From the NCBI GenBank assembly GCA_016800925.1, contig JABCPU010000072.1:62001-126000 (forward strand): 64,000 nt of DNA, written 5' to 3'. Made by a program: the position numbers and the translations under genes. Shown here in pieces: positions 1 through 10,994 of the stretch (positions within the stretch are counted from its first letter, which is position 1; each line of letters starts with the position of its first letter). Origin of the DNA: Suillus spraguei. Lineage: Eukaryota; Basidiomycota; Agaricomycetes; Boletales; Suillaceae. Under the pieces are notes generated by a model. The model ran no database searches and was not told the origin of the DNA. It saw nothing but the letters and a program-made list of their open reading frames with translations.

Positions 1-410
1 GAGACTGGCTGCGGAACCTGGGTGGACGAGACTGGCTGTTGAGCCAGGGTGGGGGAGAGTGGCTGAAGACCTGGATGGGACGACAGTGGCTGGAGAGCCA
101 GCAAGGACGAGACTGGCTGCAGACCGAGGGAGGAGGAGACTGGCTGCAGACCCAGGCAGGACGAGACTGGCTGCAGACACAGGATGGACAAGACTGGCTG
201 CAGACCCAGGGAGGACAAGACTGGCTGCAGACCCATGGAAGACGAGCCCGGCTGCAGACCCAGGAAGGACGAGACTGGCTGCAGACCCAGGGAGGACGAG
301 ACTGGCTGCAGACCCAGGGTGGGCAAGACTGGGTGCAGACACCGTATGGGCGACAATGGCTTCAGTCCCCGTGTGGGCGAGACTGGCTGCAAACTCCCCA
401 CGGTCAAGCA
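1..410 (+). repeat. 27-bp minisatellite, GC-rich, open in several frames
   Basis: Roughly fifteen tandem copies of a 27-bp unit with the core gactggctgcagaccca, running in from the left edge of the window and decaying after about 340. Because 27 is a multiple of three, the array encodes 9-residue repeats: one frame gives units like GRDWLQTQG, another gives units like GRTRLAADP. More than one forward frame is free of stops across the array. One frame runs on into the NACHT-like segment at 470-905. Whether the array is translated is unknown. Confidence 0.85.
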
Positions 411-429
411 TGGCAATCAACTCTGCGGC

Positions 430-905
430 CTCCGTCTGGGTAACAATGGAAGAATTTTCGAGGATATCGGAAGTAATTAACGAATATATCGTTACCAGTA
501 ACGCATCTTTACTGCCAGCTTTTCAAGTCATCCAGCATCTCAAGACCTTGCCAGATTTCTTAATGTTTCCAGTTTGCCTGGCATTAAGACACACCGTCTC
601 TGCAAAGCAGGCTCTCTATTTACCAGACAGGGAGATAATCCATGCTATGAATACGTTTGAGAGTTTCGCCAACGAAGCACTGGAACGCAGTCAAGCAGCT
701 TCCGGCGCCCTCAAGTACGCCTGTCACAACTGGGCCATACATCTCTCGCGTGTCCTCAATCCATGGGATGACACGCTCAATCATATATTCCATGCTTTTT
801 TGAATGGTCATATGGTCCCCTGGTTGGAAATGCAGTGGTGCTTGAAGGGTTGCGGTCTTGCCTTGCCATTTTATCTGAAGGGCAGAAATTTGTGTAGGTG
901 TGTTT
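430..905 (+). pseudogene. NACHT/NLR-like protein fragment
   Basis: The frame contains KYACHNWAIHLS followed by NPWDDTLNHIFHAFL and VPWLEMQWCLKG. This resembles the stretch after the NTPase core in Agaricomycete NACHT-domain (NLR-type) proteins, where a YAC-hW-HLS motif precedes a WLE/WfE motif. Near 847-849 the conserved reading moves to another frame (LRSC, then ILSEGQKF), as if one G of a G run were missing. No P-loop or WD/TPR repeats are visible inside the window, so this is a partial gene or relic. Family assignment is from recalled motif similarity only; the junction with the minisatellite upstream may be real or fortuitous. Confidence 0.4.
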
Positions 906-1414
906 TAATCATTCAAGTAGCCACAACTGATGTCGCCTTATGTTCCATGATATTTAGTCCATGATGTGACCCCTTGGAATTATCTCGTCTTCATTCCGGA
1001 CCCTCAGGCTTGAGCCGTTGACGCGCAGCCCGGCATTATTATGTAGTACTCACCAATGTCCCCTCTGCGTCCGAGCTTGTTACTTTTTAATTCCAAAAGC
1101 CGCAGCCAGAAGCCTTCCCCCACCGCACCACGAAAGCGGGGCTTTCATGATGAAATACCTCACTCAGCTTTCTCTCATTCCCATTCACGCTCTTCTCGCC
1201 GTCTTGCAAGTGTGCACATTCAATAAAATTAGTATTGCATCTTCTCCTTCTATTAATTTTACCTACTTCGTCAGACATCCCCACGGCCATCGTACAAAGC
1301 TTAAAGTCCTTTGGGGTCGAAGACCCTACCTATATCGGACATATGTAGCCATCTTTGACGCACGCTCCCGGTTTCAATCGTCCGTACAATATTATTTCTG
1401 TATGCAACTCTTTC
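906..1414. other. no supported gene
   Basis: Only short open stretches without recognisable motifs or convincing splice structure lie between the NACHT-like fragment and the end of the next gene. Confidence 0.5.
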
Positions 1415-2381
1415 CTACATGATCTGAAGAAATATGAAAAGCAGAATTCCTCGTTGAAGTCGTTTACTCACGTAATCATGAACGTCGTCCTTCTGGAAGC
1501 TTGGAGCAGATGACTGTGACATCACACCCTTTGATGCGACATCGGGCGAATCATCAACGTTGATCATGAAGTCACCGTCATCCAAGCCGACGTCCGGTAT
1601 GAACTGTCCATTCAGCGACCTGTCTTCGTGCGACCCACGGCTCTCGTCATCTGGAAGGCCTGGATGCATAGAATGTTTCGGCCGACAGACAGATTCCGGT
1701 AAATCGCGATAAGCGCGAGTCGTGTTTGCAGTGAAATGTGAATTGGCTTGATATGCACGACGTGGTGTCACAGAAGACGGGGGCATGCGTTCAGGGACTA
1801 GATACCGGAAGTGGTATGTGGCAGAGAAGATAAGCACGGGGCGTTGACGGCCCAAGTGTCTTGGCAAACGAGGCGCTGGGTCTGCAGGACAGTACACATC
1901 GTGAAGGATGGTGTATATGGTAGGGTCTTTGGGGGATGATCATACGTCCGTTTTGTGTCCAGGTCAGAAAGCACGAACCTCGTGATTTGCGCAATATCTC
2001 CCAATACTTGGGAACCAAGGCTGTGCTGTAGAGCAACGGACCTTCGTCGGGCGTGTTCACAGAACCGGTGTAATATGGTCCGATACACTCGAGTTTGGTG
2101 TCCTCGCTGTGTATGGGTGCGCCATCCAATAACACGATATAGGATGACTTGGCAATGACGACAGAGGTCGAGACGAAGATTATAGTGGGATCAATATCCC
2201 TCATGCGACGCGGCGCGTTCGAGGAGGGGTGGAACGCGATGGCACCCCGAGGGGACTTGTATAGAGAGGACGAGCCACGTGAATGCGATGAGGATGAGGT
2301 CCACCGTGGACTAGACTCTGGTAAAATGTCGATGTAGACTTGAGTACGTGTATCAAGCTGTTTATGCTTAGAAAATGGCAT
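1415..2381 (-). CDS. hypothetical protein, 284 aa, three exons
   Basis: Model complement(join(1415..1423,1472..1881,1946..2381)), starting at ATG 2381 (MPFSKHKQ). Intron 1 (64 nt) is GTATGA..CTGCAG, intron 2 (48 nt) is GTGAGT..CTTCAG, and the last exon is only ATC ATG TAG. The sum of the exons is an exact multiple of three. Residues about 15-50 are Ser/Arg/Pro-rich. A more ordered part follows (PTIIFVSTSVVIAKSSYIVL, then a Gly/Tyr/Pro stretch and YWEILRK). The C-terminal third is acidic (DVGLDDGDFMINVDD). I do not recognise a family; no signal peptide or clear membrane helix is seen. Intron phases agree, so it is likely a real gene. Confidence 0.6.
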
Positions 2382-3500
2382 GGTAGGACCGTCACGGTAT
2401 TGCGGGGAGGATATAGAAGAGCGGGTGGGTAGGTAGGTTTTCAGCTATTACAAACAGACGTTTATATCCGCCCTCGAGATGAGGAGAAAACCCCCATTCT
2501 CCGCATAAGGTAGCATAATGTGTTATGCGTGAAGGATCCATCAGTCCCAAGGTTAAACCAAAATAGAATGACGCCTCAATGAACGTTCAAACTGGCGCCG
2601 AGGCAAATATGACTCACGTCCCCGTCATCGGGTGCCTCCATGCCTCATTGTCTTGGTCTGGGGTTGCCCATCTCGTGGAAGATATATCCGTGAAGCGATT
2701 ATCAATCATGGATATGGAATCGAGGCGTTTTGCACGATACTAGACATATTTGGCCTGGACTCAGAAAAGGGTGACGTTAGTCAAGGCCTGCTAAGGCCGT
2801 GATCTGCAAAAGGCGATACGCACCTTTTAGTATCATGGCCTCGAGATAAAGTGGCACAGGCTCAATTACTATATAATCCATCAGACTTGTGTTCGTTGTC
2901 TGATCTTCCTGATCATCTGAAAAAAATAATTTTTGTACCTTGACTTTATGATATTCAGGCTAGTAGCTGCGGGGGATTGGAACTACATGGGTTCGTTGTG
3001 CTGGATAGTGATGAGCAGCAGTCAAGTTTCAGAGCACGCAACTTACATGGGCGCAACGCCGCGCGACCTGTGAGTAACGCAGGAGAGCATGAAAGTGAAA
3101 TACATAGCCGAGCCAAGATCACTTGGAGTGACACTGTGAGAATTCATACAGTAGTCGTTTAAACGATATTCCATGTCGTCGTCATCATGCTACATGAATT
3201 TTGATATTCGTTTTGTAACCTATTGTTAACACAGGTCCATGAACAGGAAAGTTGTCTCGGATCAGGCCGGTTGAGAAAATAAGGATAAATGAAGGGGTGA
3301 TGATATAGGAGATGGGGTGGTCAAATGACCAACATGCTGTACAGATGGAAGTGAACATATCCTCGGTGGATGAATCCGAAGAAATGCCATGCTAGATGAG
3401 GATATACTGTATGATAATGTTGAACCCACGGATGCAAGCTATGCGTTATTATTGACATAGCAGTGGAAAGTGACAGTCTGAGCCTCGACCGCAAAGGGAT
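2382..3500. other. intergenic region without recognised feature
   Basis: About 1.1 kb between the 5' end of the 284-aa gene and the 3' end of the Hsp20-like gene, both on the minus strand. It probably holds the promoter of the former and the 3' UTR of the latter. No conserved coding signal was found. Confidence 0.5.
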
Positions 3501-5347
3501 TTATTGATGGTTGTACCAAGAAACCGGCGGAACACGCCGAGGAACAATGATATGAAGGAGTTGTCCGTCAAATTCAGCGCGCACTTGCGCCAGATCACCA
3601 TCATATCCGAATAACACACGACGTTCGAAGTGCCCTGCATTAGGAAATAAGCACATTGTAAATTGAATAGAAAGATCGACAGCTTACCGCCTTCAGGCTC
3701 CCAGGAATCGGCAACAACATGAAGTATACGGCGCCTACGGGTAGCGATCGTACTGAAAAACTTATCAACGGGCTTCTCGGGAAGTACAAACTAACAAAAG
3801 CTCACATGCCATCTCTTCTGAAGCCAGGGAGTCGTACAATCAGCCGATACTCCGACGGCGAAGTCTCCACGGCTATCCAAGTATCTGGGGGCGGGGAATG
3901 GCAAAGAAACGAATCGTATGGGGCACGTCTGTTGGCATCTTCTCCGCGGCGTTCAGCTTGTGTCGGAGGTGTCAAAATCACTGGTGCCTCGGGAGCAGGA
4001 TACATGGATGAATTAAAAGATGGCCCTGATGAAGCAGGCGTGTGCATTTGGTCATCTGGAAGGGTATTGCGCGAATAGGGCGGAGGAGGTGAAGATGGCT
4101 GCGAGGAGCTGAGTACATTGGACAGAGAAGGTTGTTTAGATTGCGGATCGTGGATACCTGCATTGGTTTGCGGTAGCGAGGGCAGCGGTCGTCGCCCGGA
4201 TGCCTCCGACGGTGATTGGTTGTCCATCCGAGGCAGAAGATTATAAGGTGTTTGCAGTGGCAAAAGCAAACTCGTTGTGGAACTACCATCTATCCGATTG
4301 TTAGGTTGCATAGACAAATGATCATCAGGCAACGAGTATGGTCGTGACATCGGAAACATAGTAGGCGCCGCTGGTGTGGATTGAGATTCCATACCATGTG
4401 ACGAGAACTGGTGGCGAATAGCTGCTGAGGAAGTATCAGGAGTATTAGGTTGCTTGCTACCTGGGAGATCTGAAGTCTTCATGTCTGGCGATGAGTCAGG
4501 ACTTGGGATTCCGGGCGGCGTATGTGAGATAGGTTGCAACTGCGTCGACGCAGACGAATGAAGCGACCCTGTGGAGCTACCAGTATGATCCGACTCTGTG
4601 GAGTTGTCACTGTTGATGTATGGTAAAACCTTGGCACAGGACTGAAGCATCAAGATCTACCTTTTTGCGCGGAGCAAAGTTGTTCCTGTGTAGGAAGCCG
4701 TATTTGGGAATGGATAGCCCGAAGAGCACGTCAAGGGGGAAGATGGCAGGGGAACCTCTCTAGGCGAATGGAAAGAGGCGTGTCGCTTCGAGTGAGATGA
4801 TGGTAGCGAACGGGGGAGGTGCAGATATTCTAGAAAAAAAAACAAGATAACGACAGTTCAGCGAAATTTGCTATTTGAGTTGAAAGTTACGATGACAAAT
4901 TGAGTGAGAAGCGAACAAAATTAGGTCTTTAACCGTGCCGTATGACGACAGCACGGACATATCCGGTTCCTGGGGAGATCCGGAAACAGGTGAACCACTC
5001 GGAATGGGTAGAACACCCCGGGGGATGAAAGAGCCATAAACAGAAGTAGAAACTCGTCTCTAAAAAGTTGGATTGAAAAAAGTATGCCAACGATACACGT
5101 CAGTGGTATTGAAAGATTCAGGAGAATTGCCTGAACGCCAATGTGGTGGACAAAGGAGACTGGAATGGCACGGGAAGTCATTCGGGTGAGTTACGGTGCA
5201 AAATGGACTCTCAATGAGGAGACAGCACCCGAGATAGCATAAACGAGATAGTTGAGATTAAGAGCTCTTACCTGACGTACGTTTACGATGTTGGGAGAAT
5301 GAGGAAGTATGAGCAGGATCAGATGATGCGTCGCCATGACCGCGCAT
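3501..5347 (-). CDS. Hsp20/alpha-crystallin domain protein with long disordered N-terminus
   Basis: Model complement(join(3501..3634,3688..3752,3806..4609,4661..4829,5272..5347)), 415 aa if exon 1 joins 4829 directly. The C-terminus is an alpha-crystallin-type fold: WIAVETSPSEYRLIVRLPGF, RRDGITIATRRRR, ILHVVADSWE, then GHFERRV, YDGDLAQVRAEFDGQLLHI and a VPRR tail. Small heat-shock proteins are ATP-independent holdases that keep unfolding proteins soluble. The first 280 or so residues are Ser/Pro/Thr-rich and look disordered, much longer than in a classic 150-200 aa sHsp. The three 3' introns are 51-53 nt. Exon 1 (MRGHGDASS) is followed by an unusual 442-nt intron that may hide another exon; a Ser/Pro-rich open stretch at about 4920-5050 is a candidate but its phase does not fit. 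A 20-bp palindrome with a CRE core lies 220 bp upstream of the start. Confidence 0.75.
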
Positions 5348-5566
5348 TGTCTGGAGTAGGTGCCTCTTGGGGCCGTCACTAAGTGTGAAGATCGCCGGCC
5401 GGATGATTTAAATGATCAGCAGGTTAAAAACTGTATGAGCCTGACAGAGCTAGAGCCCAGGATGTGGTGGTGAACTGTGGATGCGGTAAAGGTGACAAGC
5501 ATTTTTAAAGAGCGTTATTGCTATAGCATGTGGAGTATGATAAGTGGCGTGAGATCCGAGGAATTG

Positions 5567-5586
5567 TAGTCGTGACGTCACGACTA
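5567..5586. promoter_or_regulatory. 20-bp perfect palindrome containing a CRE core (TGACGTCA)
   Basis: The sequence TAGTCGTGACGTCACGACTA equals its own reverse complement. Its centre is the 8-bp CRE bound by Atf1/CREB-type bZIP factors. It lies about 220 bp upstream of the predicted Hsp20-like start codon, a plausible place for a stress-response element in a fungus. The neighbouring bases continue with a repeated ACTAGT motif. Confidence 0.55.
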
Positions 5587-5599
5587 GTCACTAGTCATG

Positions 5600-8036
5600 A
5601 TCGGAGGTCAATAAAGTTCCGTTCCACTCCGTTGGACAGTAGTGCTTATTAATACAGAGTGAGTCGATACGGCATTTACCGATATGTGTCGAGTCCGTGT
5701 TGTTCGGTCAGCTGGCTAATACAGTTTCGGCTCATCAGTGATTTTGACCCCGGCTTTCCAAAAATATTTTTGTAACGAGGGACGCAGTTCCTGACTCGAA
5801 CACTCAGTGCACGATGTGGAAGAATTTTGTATGATTTCTCTTCTTTGAGAATTCTGTGCTTCTTACCAATAATGGGAGAAGTCGGCAGCTGACATAATCT
5901 TACCCGATATTACCCGTAGAGGCCTTTGATATTCACCTGGCTGCAGTCCCAGTCAATTTGTTTGCACGCAAAAAATAGAGCTAACTTGATAACTTTAACT
6001 TCATGCGATCGGCGCAGAACGGATTCACCGGGTCAAGTCTCTTGTTAAATTTAGGCTTGCGACCGTTGTGCGCTACTCTCGTACAACCCCAAACATATTT
6101 AGCATTGCTCACCCTTTCATACTTGCAGACAATCGGAAATCTGTGTAGTATCTACGCGCACACCCGTCAATGGTACAGGGCGAACTTCCTCGCACGGAAT
6201 GCTGCATCACGAGTGCATAACACAGCTTCATTAGAATGGAGACCGCGGTACTCCTTGGATGCTCAAAACAAAGTTTCGAACCATGTCAAATTGGCACCGT
6301 GAAGTATAAAATAATCAAGATCCACAGGTTTCGCCTGAGGCTGCGCTTTATACGACATGTATTACCTTGGCGACAAACTGGATGTTTGCGGCCGAAAAAC
6401 TATACTATTATTAGGACTCGATGAGGACAGCACTGGGGCATAGTAGTATCGATAACCTTCAGATTCCGGATGAGCAGCTTGTTCCGCTCCGAAATCAGCG
6501 CGGAAGTCCTATATCTATGATCCGACACCCTTGTCGTTTGGCCACGTTCCTCTTTGTTTCCAGCAGTCATGGATAGTTGACGTCATTTGTTGTCCCAGCG
6601 TAGCACTCGACGTGCGCTACAGTTATCACATCACAATCAGCTATAGGAGCTGGTCCAACCTAAGATATTAATGGTTCGTGCTTCCCATTCATTATCTTAG
6701 ATCCAACATACCGATAAGAACGGTAAAAGCCGACAGAACGGCGCGGAGCCATGTTTTGATCGGAAAGAATCACTCATCGGCAGGTGCCGAAAAACGTGGG
6801 GATGCCCTAGGAAATAACTTCTTTCTGTTACGAGATATTAGTGAATAATTGATCATGCCAGCATGTCCCTGAGGGCAGACCAACGCTATGTGTATCGACT
6901 CGGCGGTTGTTACCACAGCCTTGGACCGTTCTCACTTCACCAAGGTAGTGTTCGAACGGTCTGTTCTATTACTCACTTACTGAGAAGAAATGGCCGACAT
7001 AGGCTTCTCGTTAATGTATTGTATCCGCCGTGACCGCTCGTAGGCACTGTGTCAGGTCTTTGTAGATTATGAACTTGCGCTTTCGATGTTCATGTCATGC
7101 GATGCGAATCAGGATCAGGTCATAGAACGGAAATTAAGCTGCTACGCACGCGTGTACGATGGACTCGTAATTCCGCCTCTGCAAGTGCTCGATTCATAGG
7201 TTTAAAAATTCCAGTGGGGTCGGATGGAGACAACATTTGCGTGGTCAACTTAACTCCAACGAAAAACGACTCGGAGCTCCCGACCTAGTCGGACAGCTAA
7301 AGCCTGAGATCTTCAGAATCTGCCCTCAGCGCAGGTACTCCGGCAGAATTCTGCATCCGGAAGGGCAGTGGATTCATAGAACGGGTTTAGAATTATGCAA
7401 AACTTCAGTGGCGTCGGTGACATTTGCGGATGATCGTGCGCGGCCATCTAGTCTTGTGAACAACCATCTTCCTTTGATTGATTGGTCTGGCTGGAGGAGA
7501 CTGGTCCTGCTCCACGTCGAATTGTCGGTCACTGTTGACCGTGTTACTGATTAGTGTAAGGTCCTAAACAAGGGGGAACCGCAGGACGATTACATACTCT
7601 AGTGCTGAGTAAGTATAATACTTGTGAGGAATAGGAACCACCTGGAACGCTGAAACAACTAACTGTCACTTCTAAATCATTCTGTTAGGGTCTGTGAGTA
7701 CGGTAGACCAAAGGAGACTAACGCAGAAAATATCAGCGATATACACATTCCTGCCCCGAAATGTCCATTTCGGTATTGATTCAACTTGAAGTTGGCGGCG
7801 CATGTACGTACTTGTAATACAGGTCTGCCGCTACTTCAAAGCCGCCAACAACAACGGTGCTGTCTGCTAGACGGCGGGACTGCATATCTGTATTTGTAAT
7901 TCCCGAGTCCTTCCGCGGCAAGGCGTCGCCTTGGGATACCAATCGATTATCACTGGAATACTGCTCAACATATATACATTTGCACAATGTCTGGTACGTC
8001 AAGTCAACTGCCTTCATTTTCCCTGCCTTTTCCACG
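5600..8036. other. 2.4-kb gene-poor stretch
   Basis: Short open stretches occur on both strands but none shows family motifs, a coherent splice structure or length beyond chance. The last 100 bases before 8037 include a cataTATATAcatt stretch, possibly the core promoter of the glyoxal oxidase gene. Confidence 0.5.
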
Positions 8037-10581
8037 ATGCTCGTGCTTACTTCTTCCAAGCAGACAGTATCTGAACTTGCGTTATGCCTTCTTTACGCTG
8101 CTGGATATGTCCTTGCGGCGAGGAACGCACCCGGCCAGCCCAAACAGGCTATGAAGATTAACGCGTTTGAATTCATTGGCAACAGTATTGCCAGTGGTCA
8201 ACAGGCACGTCAGCCCGCCGGTCGCTACTTTACTTTACTTGACTGATATTCGACCCCAGGTGTTCTTGGGTACCGAAGACAAGGTCTATATCATTGACAA
8301 AACAGAAAACAACCCGACACAAATCAATGGCCACCCTGCATGGGCTGCAGGTTCGTATTATTCCGTGACATTTAGTCCGGGTATGCTGATAGTATCCTCT
8401 AGAATGGTCTGCTAGCTCGAAACAAACGCGTCCCATGGATGTTACCACGAACTCTTTCTGCGCGGTGAGCTGTTCTTCTCTCTTCCGAGTCATCCGCATA
8501 AATATTCACGACGATCGGTCAGGGAGGAGGTGTTTTAGGAAATGGGACGTGGCTCAACGTTGGCGGGAATCAGGCTGTAACTTACGGCGGTAACCCCGCG
8601 GCGAGCCAACTCGGCGGACCTCCCTATAATGATCTTGATGGCGGACAATCGTATGCAATCGTTCTTCCCCTTGTATATCAGCTAATGATCTGATCTTGCC
8701 ACGCTGCACCTCAGTATTCGGTACCCATTCCCATTTACTATCTGACATGGCAAATTATTCTGAACCATTTTAGGATGCTCAACCCATGCGATGGTGGCGA
8801 CTGCAATTGGTTCTTGGTTACACCCATGACTACAAGGCGTTGGTATCCTTCCCTGTGAGTATTTCTGCCAACGTGTCACTTCGCACTAATGCGGGGAGTG
8901 CAGTGAAACGCTTCAGGACGGAAGCATGATTATTGTACGCTTTTAAAATTTTAATATATATTTGATCTGCTAACCCTCATAGGCTGGAGGATGCACATAT
9001 GGAGGCTATGTTAGCGATGCCGGACAGACCAACCCAACGTACGAGTTCTTTCCCAGTCGTGGTCAGCCGATTCTCTCGCCCATCCTTCAGACCACGCTCC
9101 CTACAAACTTGTACCCTCTTATATGGCTCCTTCCATCTGGCAAACTCTTTGTTCAGTCTGGCTGGAAAACGGTCTTACTCGATATGGACCAAAACAAGGA
9201 GACTCCGTTGCAGGACATGCCAGATGCCGTCCGCGTATATCCTGCGAGCGCCGGAAGCACGATGCTACCGTTGACCCCAGACAACAACTACACGGCGTCG
9301 ATTATGTTCTGTGGTGGTAGTAACATTCGCACCGAGCAGTGAGTTCACACTACAGATCGTATGTGTCTTGGACAGAATTAATACACGAATGCAGATGGTC
9401 CCAAAATTGGGATATCCCTCACTGGCCAGCGTCTTCTTCTTGTGTGCAGATCACCCCCGATCAGTCCCCGAATTATGTTGAATTAGATGCATTGCCGGAA
9501 GGCCGAACTATGGGAAACTTGATTTTGCTTCCTGATGGAAGAGTTTTGTGTTTGAACGGCGCAAAGACAGGTTAGTGCCAGAAGGTTTCTAACAAGCTTC
9601 TTGTCATGTGCTTCTCTTGGCATCCAGGTACTGCTGGATACGGAAACACAACTTTTAATATCGGCCAGTCATACGCTGACCAGCCGCATTTGACGCCGCT
9701 CATGTATGATCCAAAGGCACCAGCTACCAAACGCTGGTCTCTTTATGGATTCTCTTCGAGTACCATCCCACGCATGTATCATTCCACAGCTACCTTGCTT
9801 CCAGATGGTAGGTCGATCTAATCAGACCAGACCAGAGCTTCGCTAACTCATTTCTAGGTTCGGTCCTCGTGGCAGGTTCGAATCCCAACAGTGACGTGAA
9901 TACCACCGCCCCCTATCCTACTGAATATCGCATGGAACGCTTCTATCCTTCATATTACAATCAACGTCGGCCAGAACCCCAGGGCCTCCCGAACCAGCTC
10001 TCTTACGGTGGTTCCTATTTCAATGTCTCGTTGACACTGGCAGATCTTTTTGGCAACGTGGACAACATCCAAACAGCGAAAGTCGTCGTCATGAGGACCG
10101 GGTTCTCTACGCATACGATGGTGCGACAGAATCAGCTGCTTAATTTTATAATTGATTGGTCATCTGCTGCAGAACATGGGCATGCGCTCGGTACAATTGC
10201 AGAGCTCTTTTACAGGAAACGGCGATGGAAGCGCAATTCTTCATGTAAACCAGTTGCCTCCCAACCCAGCCGTCATGCCTCCTGGTCCCGCACGTGCGTC
10301 TTTCAATCTCTCTATGATTTTGGATGACTTAGTTTCCTGCAGTGTTGTTCGTGGTCGTTGACGGTATCCCCTCTGTCGGTATTCAGGTCATGTGCGGGTC
10401 TGGCAAGATTGAGAAACAGTCGATGATGGCTGTGCAAAACCTTCCGACCTCGAATATTCCTTCACAGCAGGCGGGACAGAAGCAGATTTCTGGTTCCAGT
10501 TTCTTGGTCCATTCCGCCAGAGACTGGTTGGTCTTTTTGATGAAATACGTCGGAGCGGCCTCCGCTATCTTGCTTTTTTGA
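8037..10581 (+). CDS. glyoxal oxidase-type copper radical oxidase (AA5_1)
   Basis: Thirteen exons: 8037-8204, 8260-8354, 8416-8464, 8523-8650, 8715-8720, 8774-8854, 8904-8934, 8983-9338, 9395-9570, 9628-9807, 9858-10120, 10173-10293, 10343-10581. They total 1893 nt, exactly 631 codons. Copper radical oxidases oxidise aldehydes such as glyoxal and methylglyoxal and release H2O2 for extracellular peroxidases. Active-site landmarks are present: the radical Cys in NSFCAGGGVLG, the cross-linked Tyr in TYGGYV, the ligand Tyr-His in RMYHSTATLLPDG and the second His in GFSTHTM. A secretory signal (ALCLLYAAGYVLA) leads residues 1-35, and the hydrophobic tail VGAASAILLF suggests a membrane or GPI anchor. 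Intron 1 is GC-AG, and exon 5 is only 6 nt (TATTCG), needed for the family's SIRM sequence. The frame is intact throughout. Confidence 0.93.
8205..8259 (+). other. GC-AG intron in glyoxal oxidase
   Basis: A 55-nt intron with donor GCACGT and acceptor CCCCAG. A branch-site-like ACTGAT lies 15-20 nt before the acceptor. Splicing here joins SGQQ to VFLGTEDKVYIIDK, the continuity expected in the family; no GT donor nearby preserves it. Confidence 0.75.
8715..8720 (+). other. 6-nt microexon of the glyoxal oxidase gene
   Basis: TATTCG lies between a 64-nt intron (8651-8714, GTATGC..CTCAG, branch-like CTAAT) and a 53-nt intron (8721-8773, GTACCC..TTTTAG, branch-like CTGAC). Skipping it would replace the conserved GGQ-S-I-R-M-L by GGQ-S-M-L, two residues shorter in frame. 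Including it restores the family sequence exactly, and all exons then sum to a whole number of codons. Confidence 0.75.
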
Positions 10582-10964
10582 ACACTACTTTTGCGCGATA
10601 CCTTGATACCTTTGCATAACTTTATAGACACGGACGCTGCATCTTATACCCAGTCGTGTACTTGGATCATAGAACGCTCGTATATTCGTAAAATGCCTCG
10701 CTTTGCCGGTAAATATTCGGATCGTGCCAAGATAAAACTAGTTTGAAATTACGAGTTTAAGATATTTGAGCCAACTTTTCCTGAATTTTTATGCAAGCAA
10801 TAAAGGTGCCATAGTCTAGTGTAACCTATGTCCAGCGTGTAAATAAAGATTGCGGGGAAATCCAGGTGTGTGGGCCTTGTGGGGTACAGCTAGGGTCCAG
10901 CGAGCAAAATAAGGCAATTTGATCTTACGTCTCTGCTGTCAAGCACTTAGAGTTGACGCCAGGG
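10582..10964. other. intergenic region
   Basis: Contains the 3' UTR of the glyoxal oxidase gene and the upstream region of the kinase-like gene. No coding signal recognised. Confidence 0.5.
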
Positions 10965-10972
10965 TATAAATA
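10965..10972 (+). promoter_or_regulatory. TATA box candidate
   Basis: TATAAATA, a full consensus TATA, stands 30 bp before the ATG at 10995 of the kinase-like gene. The transcript start would then fall at or just after that ATG, so translation might instead begin at the in-frame ATG at 11037. Confidence 0.45.
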
Positions 10973-10994
10973 CTCAATTCACGTTCGTGCCAGC

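Noticed and set aside
9869..9886. B-box-like ggttcgaatccc, possible tRNA gene
   Set aside because: It lies inside exon 11 of the intact glyoxal oxidase gene (AGSNPNSD codons) with no A box or cloverleaf around it.
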